NCBI GenBank assembly: GCA_963843745.1
Contig: CAWJLP010000012.1
Location: forward strand, 124,001 to 188,000
Reading direction: 5' to 3'
DNA from: Trebonia sp963843745
Lineage (GTDB): Bacteria; Actinomycetota; Actinomycetes; Streptosporangiales; Streptosporangiaceae
Length of the DNA stretch: 64,000 bases
Shown here: in pieces, positions 49,763 through 58,481 of the stretch
Numbering within the stretch: position 1 is the stretch's first letter
Layout of the letters: every line of letters begins with the position of its first letter
Program-made: the position numbers and the translations under genes
The notes under the pieces: generated by a model
Databases searched by the model: none
The model's input: only the letters and a program-made list of their open reading frames with translations
What the model was told of the DNA's origin: nothing

Positions 49763-50884
49763 TCACTTCGCCAGGCTTCGTTCGGCGGGGCCGTTGTAGG
49801 CGGCCAGAGGGCGGATGAGGCTGTTGCCAGCGAACTGCTCGGCGATATGAGCGGTCCAGCCGGGGAGCCGGGCGGCGACGAAGATCGGCGTGAACGTCGG
49901 GGTATCGAAGCCGATAAGGTGATAGGCGGGGCCGGAGGGGTAGTCGAGGTTGGGGTGCAGGCCCTTGGCCTCATACATGGCCGTGGCGAGGGCCTCATAG
50001 ATGTCGAGCAGGTTCTGGCCGCCGCGGAGCGCGGCGATCATGCCGAGGGCGGCGCGCATGGCGGGGACGCGGGAGTCGCCGTTCTTGTAGACGCGGTGCC
50101 CGAAGCCCATGATCTTCCGTCCGTCCGCTAGGGCGTCTTCGAGCCAGGGCTTTGCGTTGTCGGGGATGGCGATCTCTTCCAACATGTGCATCACCGCTTC
50201 GTTGGCGCCGCCGTGCAGCGGTCCCTTGAGCGCGCCGATCGCGGCGGTAACCGCGCTATAAATGTCGGAGAGCGTCGAGGTGACGACGCGGGCGGTGAAG
50301 GTAGAGGCGTTGAAGCTGTGCTCTGCGTACAGGATCAGGGAGGTCTGGAACGCGGCGACGATCTGCGGTTCGGGTACCTTGCCGAAGGTCATGTACAGGA
50401 AGTTCGCGGCGAAACCGAGGTCGTCGCGAGGCGTGAGGGCGCCGAGGCCGTGGCGCCGCCGCTGGTCGAGCGCGACGACCGCGGGCAGCACGGCGAACAG
50501 CCGCAGGGCCTTGGCCTGGTTGGCTGCCGGGGAATTGTCGTTCTCGGCTGGGTCGGCGGCGCCGACCAGGCTGACTGCGGTGCGCAGCGTGTCCATCGGG
50601 TGGGCGGTGAGCGGCAGCCCGGCCAGGGTTGCGGCGATGACCGGGTCCACGGCGCGTTGGGCGCGCTCGGCCCGGTTCTGGACGGCGAGCTGGTCGCGGG
50701 TGGGGAGTTCGCCGTGCCAGAGGAGGTAGGCGACCTCCTCGAAGGTGCACCGCCGGCAAAGTTCCTGGACGGGATAGCCGCGGTAGGTAAGCGAGTTGGT
50801 TTCCGGATTGACCATGGAGATGGCCGTGGTATCGGCGTAGACGCCGGCCAGGCCCTTGCGGATCTCGGTTTCCGTGACGGTCAC
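49763..50884 (-). CDS. prpC: 2-methylcitrate synthase/citrate synthase
   Basis: A 373-residue citrate synthase-fold enzyme that condenses propionyl-CoA (or acetyl-CoA) with oxaloacetate. Catalytic regions are seen in 'GPLHGGANEAVMHML', 'KIMGFGHRVYKNGDSRVP' and 'NLDYPSGPAYHLIGF'. The compact length and linkage to prpD and prpB favour 2-methylcitrate synthase. The GTG at 50884 is preferred because AGGAGG lies six bases upstream. It is the last gene of the etf-prp operon. Confidence 0.93.
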   Translation of the reverse strand: MTVTETEIRKGLAGVYADTTAISMVNPETNSLTYRGYPVQELCRRCTFEEVAYLLWHGELPTRDQLAVQNRAERAQRAVDPVIAATLAGLPLTAHPMDTLRTAVSLVGAADPAENDNSPAANQAKALRLFAVLPAVVALDQRRRHGLGALTPRDDLGFAANFLYMTFGKVPEPQIVAAFQTSLILYAEHSFNASTFTARVVTSTLSDIYSAVTAAIGALKGPLHGGANEAVMHMLEEIAIPDNAKPWLEDALADGRKIMGFGHRVYKNGDSRVPAMRAALGMIAALRGGQNLLDIYEALATAMYEAKGLHPNLDYPSGPAYHLIGFDTPTFTPIFVAARLPGWTAHIAEQFAGNSLIRPLAAYNGPAERSLAK

Positions 50885-50894
50885 CGGGTGCCTC

Positions 50895-51788
50895 CTAGAG
50901 CTTGAAGTTGAAGACGGAAGCGTCGAAGGTGTTGTAGGCCTGGTAGTCGAGCAGGTCATACAGGTCGCCGCGGTGCTGCATCTGGTCGAGCAGCCCTTCC
51001 TGGGTGCCGAGCCCCGTGATTGCGGCCAGCCCGGCGTCGGCGGCCCGCATGGCGAGACGCAGCAGCGTGACCGGGTAGATGACCACATTCACGCCGAGGT
51101 TTTCCAGCGTCTGAACGGTCAGCAGCGGGCTCTTGCCGAACTCGGTCATGTTGGCCAGGATCGGCACGTCGATCGCGGCGCGCAGCCGCTCGAAGTCAGC
51201 CTCGCCGGCCATCGCCTCGGGGAAGATCAGGTCGGCGCCGGCGTCAGCGTAGGCCATGGCCCGGTCGATCGTGTCGTCTAGTCCGTTGACAGCGGCGGCG
51301 TCGGTGCGCGCGGCGATGACGAAGCCCGGATCCCGGCGGGCGCTCACCGCCGCCTTGATCCGCTTGACTGCGGTGTCGCGGTCGACGACGTCCTTGCCGT
51401 CTAGGTGCCCGCAGCGCTTGGGATTGACCTGGTCCTCGATGTGCAGCCCAGCCACCCCCGCGTCCTCAAGCAGTTGGACGGTCCGTGCGGCGTTCATCGG
51501 CTCGCCGAATCCGGTGTCGGCATCGACGAGGGTCGGCAAGGCGGTAACCCGGGCGATCTGCTCCGCCCGCCCGGCGACCTCGCTCGCGGTGGTCAGCCCG
51601 ATGTCGGGCAGGCCGAGGTCGGCGGAGATCACCGCGCCGGAGACGTACACGCCCTCGAATCGGTGCCGGGCGATGAGCATCGCCGACAGCGGATTGAAGG
51701 CGCCAGGGAACCGCAGCAGCCTCCCGGAGGCCAGCCCCGCGCGGAATGCGGCCCTTTTCTGCGTGGCCGGGGTGGCGTCGTGCAGCAT
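50895..51788 (-). CDS. prpB: 2-methylisocitrate lyase
   Basis: A 297-residue ICL/PEPM-superfamily enzyme that splits 2-methylisocitrate into pyruvate and succinate. 'VDADTGFGEPMNAARTV' and 'IEDQVNPKRCGHLDGK' with the catalytic Cys are diagnostic. The ATG overlaps the prpD stop by one base (TGATG), so translation is coupled. Ten bases separate it from prpC. Confidence 0.95.
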   Translation of the reverse strand: MLHDATPATQKRAAFRAGLASGRLLRFPGAFNPLSAMLIARHRFEGVYVSGAVISADLGLPDIGLTTASEVAGRAEQIARVTALPTLVDADTGFGEPMNAARTVQLLEDAGVAGLHIEDQVNPKRCGHLDGKDVVDRDTAVKRIKAAVSARRDPGFVIAARTDAAAVNGLDDTIDRAMAYADAGADLIFPEAMAGEADFERLRAAIDVPILANMTEFGKSPLLTVQTLENLGVNVVIYPVTLLRLAMRAADAGLAAITGLGTQEGLLDQMQHRGDLYDLLDYQAYNTFDASVFNFKL

Positions 51789-53290
51789 CAGAAGATTCCC
51801 CAGGTTTGCGGCTGCTCGTCTGCCTCGGCGATACCGGGGAGCGCGAGGTCAGCCAGCGTGGATGCGTCAAGCTCGGGCAGCCGGGTTACCGCCTCCAGGA
51901 ACTGATCCTGGACGGTTGCGGCGATGACCCCGTCGGCCAGAGTGCGGAATTTCGTGATGTACTGCTCGCGTGCGAACGGGCGGGAGCCCGCGGGATGGGC
52001 GTCCGCCACCGCGATCTCTTCTGTGATCACGGTCCCGTCCAGCAGGGTGATCTCCACCCGGCCGCCGAACGACCGCTTGGCCGGGTCGGGGTCGTGATAG
52101 CGGCGGGTCCATTCCGGGTCCTCGGCCGTGCTGATCTTCCGCCACAGCTGGATGGTGTCCGGCCTGGCCGCGCGTTCGGGCGCGTAAGACCGGACGTGGT
52201 GCCAGCCGCCGTCCTGCAGGGCGACCGCGAAGATGTACGGCAGCGAGTGGTCAAGCGTCTCGCGGCTGGCAGCCGGGTCGTACTTCTGCGGGTCGTTCGC
52301 CCCGGAACCGATCACGTGGTGGGTGTGGTGGCTGGTGTGGATGACGATCTTCTCGATCTTCGACGTGTCCCCGTTGCGGGGGCGCATTCGCCGTCCTAGG
52401 TCGATCAGCGCCTGGGCCTGGTACTCGGCCGAGTGTTCTTTCGTGTAGGTCTCCAGGATCGCCTGCTTCGGCTCGCCTGGCGCTGGGAGTGGCACCGTGT
52501 ACCCGGCTTCAGGACCGCCGAGCAGCCAGGCGATCACCCCGTCCTCGCCCTCGTAGATCGGGTTTGGCGCGCCCTGTCCGCGCATCGCCCGGTCCACCGC
52601 CTCGATGGCGGTCTTCCCGGCGAACGCTGGAGCGTAGGCCTTCCAGCTGGAGATCTCGCCTTTCCGGGACTGCCGGGTCTGGGTGGTGCAGTGCAGGGCC
52701 TGCCCGATCGCCTGGTACACCGTCTCCGTGTCAAGGCCGAGCAGCGCTCCGATGCCCGCGGTGACCGACGGGCCGAGGTGCGCGATGTGGTCGATCTTGT
52801 GCTCGTGCAAGCAGATGCCCTTCACCAGGTCCACCTGCACCTCGTAGGCCGCCGCCACCGCGCGTACTAGCTCTGCCCCGGACCGGCCGGTGTGCTGGGC
52901 GACGGCGAGCAGCGGCGGGATGTTGTCGCCAGGGTGGGAGTAGTCCGCGGCCAGGAACGTGTCGTGGAAGTCAAGCTCCCGCACCGCGACGCCGTTCGCC
53001 CACGCCGCCCACTCCGGTGACACGCGAACGTCGGGCGCCGCGCCCCACACCGCCGCGCCCGGCGACAGGGCATGCCGCAGCGCCTGCTCCCGCGCCGCCC
53101 GCACCGGGCCCCGGGCCAGCGATGCGGCCGCTACCGCGGCGTCGTCGATCACCCGGTTGATCACCATCTCGGTCACCTCGGGCAGGACCTCGACCGGGTC
53201 GGTGGCCACGGCGGCCAGCCTCCACGCCAGCTGACCTTCCCGCGGCAGCCGTGCCGCCGACGGGTACGTGCGTACCTCGTGCGAGATCAT
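51788..53290 (-). CDS. prpD: 2-methylcitrate dehydratase
   Basis: A 500-residue MmgE/PrpD-family enzyme. 'RELDFHDTFLAADYSHPGDNIPPLLAVAQ', 'GKGICLHEHKIDHIAHLGPS' (minus its first residue) and 'RKGEISSWKAYAPAFAGKTAIEAVDRAMRG' are family signatures. It dehydrates 2-methylcitrate to methylaconitate. The start overlaps the etfA stop by four bases (ATGA). Confidence 0.93.
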   Translation of the reverse strand: MISHEVRTYPSAARLPREGQLAWRLAAVATDPVEVLPEVTEMVINRVIDDAAVAAASLARGPVRAAREQALRHALSPGAAVWGAAPDVRVSPEWAAWANGVAVRELDFHDTFLAADYSHPGDNIPPLLAVAQHTGRSGAELVRAVAAAYEVQVDLVKGICLHEHKIDHIAHLGPSVTAGIGALLGLDTETVYQAIGQALHCTTQTRQSRKGEISSWKAYAPAFAGKTAIEAVDRAMRGQGAPNPIYEGEDGVIAWLLGGPEAGYTVPLPAPGEPKQAILETYTKEHSAEYQAQALIDLGRRMRPRNGDTSKIEKIVIHTSHHTHHVIGSGANDPQKYDPAASRETLDHSLPYIFAVALQDGGWHHVRSYAPERAARPDTIQLWRKISTAEDPEWTRRYHDPDPAKRSFGGRVEITLLDGTVITEEIAVADAHPAGSRPFAREQYITKFRTLADGVIAATVQDQFLEAVTRLPELDASTLADLALPGIAEADEQPQTWGIF

Positions 53291-54258
53291 CGATCCTTCC
53301 TCGCGCTGATCTCGTCGACGAGTTGCGGTAGGACGGTGAACAGGTCGCCGACGATGCCGAGGTCGGCGATGTCAAAGATGGGGGCTTCGGGGTCTTTGTT
53401 GATGGCGATGATCGTCTTGGAGGTCTGCATGCCGGCCCGGTGCTGGATGGCGCCGGAGATGCCGACGGCCACATAAAGCTGGGGGGAGACGGTCTTGCCG
53501 GTCTGGCCGACCTGGAACTGGTGGGGATACCAGCCGGCGTCGACCACCGCGCGGGACGCGCCGACGGCCGCGCCGAGCGCGTCAGCCAGGTCCTCGATAA
53601 CCTTGAACCCCTCAGCCGACCCGGTGCCGCGCCCGCCGGAGACGACGATCTGCGCCTCGGTCAGGTCCGGCCGCTCCGTACGCTCCGCCAGGACATGATC
53701 GGTGATCGTGGCTGCCTTCGCCGCGTTGGACATCGTGACCGCGACTGGCACGAGTTCTGCCCCGCCCGGCGCGGGCTCCGCGGCGATGGCGTTCGGCCGG
53801 ACCGTGATGATCGGCGTGCCTCTGGATACCCGGGAATGCGCGGTGATCGCGCCACCAAAGTTGGCGTGCTCCGCCACCGGCGAACCGTCAGGCACGGCGG
53901 TGACGTCGATCGCGTCGGTGAGCACGCCGGAGTTCGTCTTGACCGCCAGCCGGCCCGCGATCTCCTTGCCCTCGGTCGTCCCGGCGACCAGCACCGCCAC
54001 CGGGGACTTCTCGGCGACCAGCTGCGCGAGCAGCTCCGCCGCCGGCGCCACCGCGTAATCGGTGAAGTCAGGTGAGTCCGCCACGTAGATGCGCTCGGCG
54101 CCGAACTCCGCCAGCCGGCCGGCGGCGGCATCCGCGCCGGGGCCGGTCCACACCACCGACGCCGAGCCGAGCCTGCGGGCGGCGGCCAGCAGCTCGACGG
54201 TGACCTTCTTGACCTCGCCGCTATCGGTGTGCTCCGCGAGAACCAGTACCTCAGCCAT
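53287..54258 (-). CDS. etfA: Electron transfer flavoprotein alpha subunit
   Basis: A 323-residue ETF α subunit. The C-terminal FAD domain is complete: 'VVSGGRGTGSAEGFKVIEDL', 'GASRAVVDAGWYPHQFQVGQTGKTV', 'YVAVGISGAIQHRAGMQTSKTIIAINKD' and 'ADLGIVGDLFTVLPQL'. With EtfB it carries electrons from acyl-CoA dehydrogenases to the membrane quinone oxidoreductase. It overlaps prpD, so ETF and methylcitrate enzymes share one message. Confidence 0.95.
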   Translation of the reverse strand: MAEVLVLAEHTDSGEVKKVTVELLAAARRLGSASVVWTGPGADAAAGRLAEFGAERIYVADSPDFTDYAVAPAAELLAQLVAEKSPVAVLVAGTTEGKEIAGRLAVKTNSGVLTDAIDVTAVPDGSPVAEHANFGGAITAHSRVSRGTPIITVRPNAIAAEPAPGGAELVPVAVTMSNAAKAATITDHVLAERTERPDLTEAQIVVSGGRGTGSAEGFKVIEDLADALGAAVGASRAVVDAGWYPHQFQVGQTGKTVSPQLYVAVGISGAIQHRAGMQTSKTIIAINKDPEAPIFDIADLGIVGDLFTVLPQLVDEISARKDR

Positions 54259-54275
54259 GTCCGGTCAGCCGCCTC

Positions 54276-55055
54276 TCAGATGAACTTCCGCTCGGCGAGG
54301 AACGCGGCCACCGTCGTGCCGCCGTCCCCCTCGTCCTGCACCACCTGCCCGGCCGCGCGCGGCGGCCTGGCGGCGAAGCCAGCCACCTGCGTCCACGACC
54401 CGGCCAGCCCCGCCGCGCCGGCATCCACGCCCAGGTCGGCCAGGGCCAGCGTCTGCACCGGCTTCTTCTTCGCCGCCATGATCCCCTTGAACGACGGGTA
54501 CCGGGGCTCGTTGATCTTCTCCACCACCGACACCACCGCCGGCAGCGGGCCGGTCACCACCGCGTACCCGTCATCGGTCACCCGCCGCACCGTCACCGAG
54601 CCGCCGTTGATGTCCACCTTCGACGCCAAAGTCAGCTGCGGCACGCCCAGCCGCTCGGCCAGCATCGCCGGCACCACCCCGGTCCGCGCGTCGGTCGACT
54701 CCGACCCCAAGATCACCAGGTCGAACCCGGTCGCCTTCAGCGCCGCCGCCAGCACCAGCGACGTCACCAGCGCATCAGACCCCGCCAAAGCGTCATCCAG
54801 CACGTGCACGGCCCTGTCCGCGCCCATCGACAACGCCTTGCGGATCGACTCGGCCGCCTTCGCCGGGCCCATCGACAAGATCGTCACCTCACCGCCGTGC
54901 GCCTCCGCGATCTTCAGGCCCTCCTCGATCGCGTACTCATCCAGCTCGTTGATCAGCCCGTCCGGCGTTTCCCGATCCAGCGTCCCCGCACCCGGCCTGA
55001 GCGTCCGCTCAACCGCCGTGTCCGGCACCTGCTTCACACAGACCACGATGTTCAT
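54276..55055 (-). CDS. etfB: Electron transfer flavoprotein beta subunit
   Basis: A 259-residue ETF β subunit with 'MNIVVCVKQVPDTAVERTL', 'LINELDEYAIEEGLKIAE' and 'DLVILGSESTDARTGVVPAMLAERLGVPQLT', the AMP-binding and recognition-loop elements. It is the first gene of the minus-strand operon and lies 17 bases before etfA. The start is the ATG of 'MNIVVCV'; the upstream extension to 55217 has no support. Confidence 0.95.
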   Translation of the reverse strand: MNIVVCVKQVPDTAVERTLRPGAGTLDRETPDGLINELDEYAIEEGLKIAEAHGGEVTILSMGPAKAAESIRKALSMGADRAVHVLDDALAGSDALVTSLVLAAALKATGFDLVILGSESTDARTGVVPAMLAERLGVPQLTLASKVDINGGSVTVRRVTDDGYAVVTGPLPAVVSVVEKINEPRYPSFKGIMAAKKKPVQTLALADLGVDAGAAGLAGSWTQVAGFAARPPRAAGQVVQDEGDGGTTVAAFLAERKFI

Positions 55056-55161
55056 CGAATGGCACCCGTCTTTCTCTTTCTGACCCGGTCGCAGCGCGTC
55101 GTGCGGTCGGCCGACCTGACTCGGTGCGAGCCGCGTCGTCCACCAAACCCTCTCGACTTCT

Positions 55162-55195
55162 GGTACCGAATACCGAAATAATGGTACTGAGTACC
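55162..55195. promoter_or_regulatory. Paired 13-bp operators between etfB and the TetR gene
   Basis: GGTACCGAATACC (55162-55174) and GGTACTGAGTACC (55183-55195) are two copies of GGTAC-Y-GA-R-TACC, each an inverted repeat. Their centres are 21 bases apart, two helical turns. They lie between the divergent etfB and TetR starts and fit cooperative binding of two TetR dimers. Confidence 0.65.
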
Positions 55196-55249
55196 TAGTA
55201 TTGGCCGCAAGAGGCAACCGCGGACGAGATGGGACTAGATTTGCCGGTC

Positions 55250-55930
55250 ATGAACAAGCCATCGGCGCGAGAACGGCTCGCCGAGGCCGCGTTCGCGCTG
55301 TTCGACGAGCGCGGCTACGAGCAGACCACCGTCGATGACATCACCGAGCGGGCCGGATTGGGCCGCACCACGTTCTTCCGGCACTACCGCTCCAAGGAAG
55401 ATGTGATCTTCCCCGATCATGACCGGCTGCTCGAGCAGATCGCCGACCGTCTGCGTACTTCCAGCCACGGCACCGCGCTGGTCGCGGTCTCCGACGCGAT
55501 CCGCCTTGTCCTGCTGCACTACATCGACGAGGGCGACCTGGCCCGCCGCCGCTACGCGCTCACCAGCCGGGTGCCGGCGCTGCGCGACCGCGAGATCGCC
55601 AGCGTGGCCCGTTACCAGCGGCTGTTCCGTGAGTTCATTGCCGGCTGGATGGCCGACACTGCCGAACCCGCCCTGCTGCGCGCCGAGCTGATGGCCGCCG
55701 CCGTGGTGGCGGCGCACAACCACGTGCTGCGCCGCTGGCTGCGCGGCGAGAGCCCCGACCCGGTCCGCGAGGTCGACGCGGCGCTGGGCCTGGTGATCGG
55801 CCTGTTCACCACGTCAGCTGAGACAGCGGACGGCAGCAGAACCACCATCGTCGCGTTCCGCAGCGACCAGGACATCGACACGCTAATCCCGGCGCTGCGG
55901 CGGCTGACCGAAGAACAGGCGGCACCCTAA
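55250..55930 (+). CDS. TetR-family regulator of the etf-prp operon
   Basis: A 226-residue TetR-type protein. 'RLAEAAFALFDERGYEQTTVDDITERAGLGRTTFFRHYRSKEDVIF' is the HTH domain, with a helical ligand domain behind it. The ATG at 55250 sits eight bases after a -10-like TAGATT (55236-55241), so the message may be leaderless; a frame opens at 55229. Divergence from etfB and the paired palindromes suggest it represses the operon until an acyl-CoA or related ligand binds. Confidence 0.9.
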   Translation: MNKPSARERLAEAAFALFDERGYEQTTVDDITERAGLGRTTFFRHYRSKEDVIFPDHDRLLEQIADRLRTSSHGTALVAVSDAIRLVLLHYIDEGDLARRRYALTSRVPALRDREIASVARYQRLFREFIAGWMADTAEPALLRAELMAAAVVAAHNHVLRRWLRGESPDPVREVDAALGLVIGLFTTSAETADGSRTTIVAFRSDQDIDTLIPALRRLTEEQAAP

Positions 55931-57025
55931 GGCGCCTCTTGCCGGGTGCCCGGTCATAGCGACCTCGTCGACAAGCCCCCAGCGCAGCGCGGTCGCGGCC
56001 GGGAGCCGATCGCCGGTGAGCATCAGCCACGCCGCGCGCCACCTGCCGATCCGGCGCGGCACGCTCACCGAGCCGCCCGCGCCGGGGACGAGGCCCATAC
56101 CCACTTCGGGCAGCGCGAAGAAGGCATCAGGCGCAGCGACGACCCGGCCCGCGTACGCCGCCATTTCAATGCCGGCGCCGACGCAGGCGCCGTGGGCGAT
56201 GACGGTGACCTTGGCCGCGACGCGGTCGATGACCCGCCATGGCGCCCGGGACAGCCGGACCAGATAGGCCGCCAGGAGGTCGGTCGCGGTACCGAACTCG
56301 TCCAGGTCGCCGCCGCTGCAAAAGGCCGGACCCGCGCCGGCAATCTCGACGGACTCGACTGTCTCATCGGCCTCGGCGACCAGCACGGCGTCTAGCAGTG
56401 CCTCGCGCAGCCGGGCGCTGAACGCGTTCCGCCGCGCGGGATCGTTCAGGATGATCGATAGCCGGCCGCCGTCCCTGCTGACCCGCACCGGTTCGGCGGG
56501 CGGTTCCCGGCGCCGCGGAGCGCCGCGTTCAGCGAGCCAGCGCGCGAACTCCGGGCCGCCGAGCAGCAGCGAGTACGCCGCCGCCTCGGCCGCCAGGCCG
56601 CCGGCGACATCGAGCACGGCCGTCTGCCGCAGCAACTGCCCGCAGGCGATCGCCGCCCGCGGCGACCGGTCGATAGCCGCTCGCAGTCGGCCGAGTGCCC
56701 CGTGCAGCCCGGAAGCCCCGGGAATGTCGCCGACCGGAACGAGCTCGTGTGCCCCGCCGCCGCCCCCGGGTTCGCCGAGCGTCAGCGTCGCGGCGGCGAT
56801 CAGCGCGTGCAGGCCGGGGCTGGGCGGTCCTGTGAGCACGCCCACGGTGACTGGCAGCGCTCCGGCCACCAGGCCGGCGGCGCGGTCGATCAGCGCCGGC
56901 GGCGCGTCCCGCCAGTGGTCAAGCGGCAGCACGACCACTGGATTGGCCGGCCTGCCGTCAGACAGCACATCCAGCTCAAGCCGCCCGGCCAGCTGGGCGA
57001 GTTCCGTGGCCATGTCGGAAACCAT
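55883..57025 (-). CDS. Crotonase-family protein with a degenerate N-terminal crotonase half
   Basis: A 380-residue protein. Residues about 185-370 form a good crotonase domain: 'NDPARRNAFSARLREALLDAV', oxyanion-hole 'GPAFCSGGDLDEF', 'HGACVGAGIEMAAYAGRVVA' and the catalytic Glu in 'LPEVGMGLVPGAGG'. Residues 1-180 look like a decayed crotonase lacking those motifs but retaining 'GGLAAEAAAYSLLLGGPEFARWLAERG', typical of the C-terminal part. Hydration or isomerisation of an acyl-CoA is likely. ATG at 57025 (or 57013). It converges with the TetR gene and overlaps it by 48 bases. Confidence 0.8.
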   Translation of the reverse strand: MVSDMATELAQLAGRLELDVLSDGRPANPVVVLPLDHWRDAPPALIDRAAGLVAGALPVTVGVLTGPPSPGLHALIAAATLTLGEPGGGGGAHELVPVGDIPGASGLHGALGRLRAAIDRSPRAAIACGQLLRQTAVLDVAGGLAAEAAAYSLLLGGPEFARWLAERGAPRRREPPAEPVRVSRDGGRLSIILNDPARRNAFSARLREALLDAVLVAEADETVESVEIAGAGPAFCSGGDLDEFGTATDLLAAYLVRLSRAPWRVIDRVAAKVTVIAHGACVGAGIEMAAYAGRVVAAPDAFFALPEVGMGLVPGAGGSVSVPRRIGRWRAAWLMLTGDRLPAATALRWGLVDEVAMTGHPARGALGCRLFFGQPPQRRD

Positions 57026-57127
57026 CCTCGGTAGTGTGACACGGGTGAACGCGAAACGCGCGACAGCGCCATCGGACCCTGCATGACGGCCCGGGCCGGC
57101 CAGCAGCGGCGCGGCCGGAAGATCGCC

Positions 57128-57601
57128 ATGACCAAGGCAGAGCTCGACGACTTTCTGGTCGGCCACCGTACCTGCCGGGTCGCGACCGTAGGTACGCGCG
57201 GTCCTCACCTGACCGCACTGTGGTATGTCTGGGACGGAACGGCCCTGTGGCTGACCTCGGTGGTCCGCAGCCAACGATGGGCAGACCTGGAGCGCGACCC
57301 ACGGGTGGCGGTGCTGGTCGACGCGGGGGAGAACTACGGTGAGTTGCGCGGCGTGGAGTTGCGCGGCACGGTCGAGGTCGTCGGCGAGATGCCGCGCACT
57401 GGCACCCCAGACGAGCGGCTAACTGAACCCGAGCGGCTATTCGCCCGCAAGTACGCCGGGGTTGACGTCATGTACCACGACGGACGGCACGCCTGGCTCC
57501 GCCTGATCCCGGACACGATTACTAGCTGGGATTTCAGGAAGCTTAATGATCCCGAACGGCCTGTGGCGGCTCCGGGGGACTCCGCGTCCCCCTCAAGCTG
57601 A
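57128..57601 (+). CDS. Pyridoxamine-5'-phosphate-oxidase-fold flavin/F420-binding protein
   Basis: A 157-residue split-beta-barrel protein. 'FLVGHRTCRVATVGTRGPHLTALWYVWDGTALWLTSV', 'RSQRWADLERDPRVAVLVDAGE' and 'LRGVELRGTVEVVG' are typical of the F420/FMN-binding PPOX superfamily. It could be a deazaflavin-dependent reductase; the substrate is unknown. ATG 57128 is preferred because GGAAGA lies upstream; ATG 57083 is an alternative. Divergent from the crotonase gene. Confidence 0.85.
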   Translation: MTKAELDDFLVGHRTCRVATVGTRGPHLTALWYVWDGTALWLTSVVRSQRWADLERDPRVAVLVDAGENYGELRGVELRGTVEVVGEMPRTGTPDERLTEPERLFARKYAGVDVMYHDGRHAWLRLIPDTITSWDFRKLNDPERPVAAPGDSASPSS

Positions 57602-57668
57602 TCGAGGCGGCCAGTCGTCCTTGCCATAATCGAGAACGTTCATTCACCCGGGCAGGAAGGCCCCCCCG

Positions 57669-58472
57669 TTGGAATATGCGCCGTCCATCCTGGACCTGCT
57701 TGACCTCGAGTACATCGAGGAGAACCTGTACCGGGCCTGCGGGGTCTCCGGCGAGCCGCGCCGGCTCTACGGCGGCCAGGTCGCGGCGCAGGCCCTGTAC
57801 GCGGCGGGGCGCACCGTCCCGGCCGAACGCCTGCCGCACTCGCTGCACGGCTACTTCCTACGGCAGGGGAGCAGCGTGCGGCCAACGGTCTTCCAGGTCG
57901 AGAGGGACCGCGATGGCCATTCCTTCTCCGCCCGGCGGGTGGTAGCCATCCAGGAGGGGGAGGTCATCTTGAACATGTCCGCGTCGTTCGCCGTCCCCCA
58001 GGCCGGCGCGGACCGCGACGCCGCGGCCCCTGAGCTCCCCGCCCGGGATCCGCTGCCCCGCTGGAGCCTGCCCAGGCACCCGTCGTTCGAGTTGCGGACG
58101 GCCGACACCGGCAGGCGGCTGCCCGTCCGGTTCTGGCTGCGCAGCACGGTCGAGCTTCCCGCCGACCCGCTGCTGCACGCAGCCGTTCTCACCTACGCCT
58201 CGGACCTCTCCACGGGCTTGGTGGCGCTGGAAGACGACGAGGCCGAGGCAGGGCCGAGCCTGGACCACGCCGTCTGGTTCCACCGCCCGGCGCGGATGGA
58301 CGACTGGACGTGGCACGAGCTCGAGCCGCATGCCGTGTCGGGCGGCCGCGGCTGGTATACCGGCGCCGTCTACGCTGCCGACGGCTCGCGTGTAGCGAGC
58401 ATCGCGCAGGAGCAGCTGTTCAGGACGCTGCGGCCGGTCCGTCCCGAACCATCATTCGGAACGTCTGGTTGA
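57669..58472 (+). CDS. tesB: Acyl-CoA thioesterase II
   Basis: A 267-residue double hotdog-fold thioesterase. 'VFQVERDRDGHSFSARRVVAIQEGEVILNMSASFA' and 'SLDHAVWFHRPARMDDWTWHELEPHAVSGGRGWYTGAVYAADGSRVASIAQEQLFR' match TesB. It hydrolyses medium and long acyl-CoA esters to free acids and CoA. TTG start supported by AGGAAGG and by the expected N-terminus. It is followed closely by an alpha/beta hydrolase on the same strand. Confidence 0.93.
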   Translation: MEYAPSILDLLDLEYIEENLYRACGVSGEPRRLYGGQVAAQALYAAGRTVPAERLPHSLHGYFLRQGSSVRPTVFQVERDRDGHSFSARRVVAIQEGEVILNMSASFAVPQAGADRDAAAPELPARDPLPRWSLPRHPSFELRTADTGRRLPVRFWLRSTVELPADPLLHAAVLTYASDLSTGLVALEDDEAEAGPSLDHAVWFHRPARMDDWTWHELEPHAVSGGRGWYTGAVYAADGSRVASIAQEQLFRTLRPVRPEPSFGTSG

Positions 58473-58481
58473 CTTCTGCCC

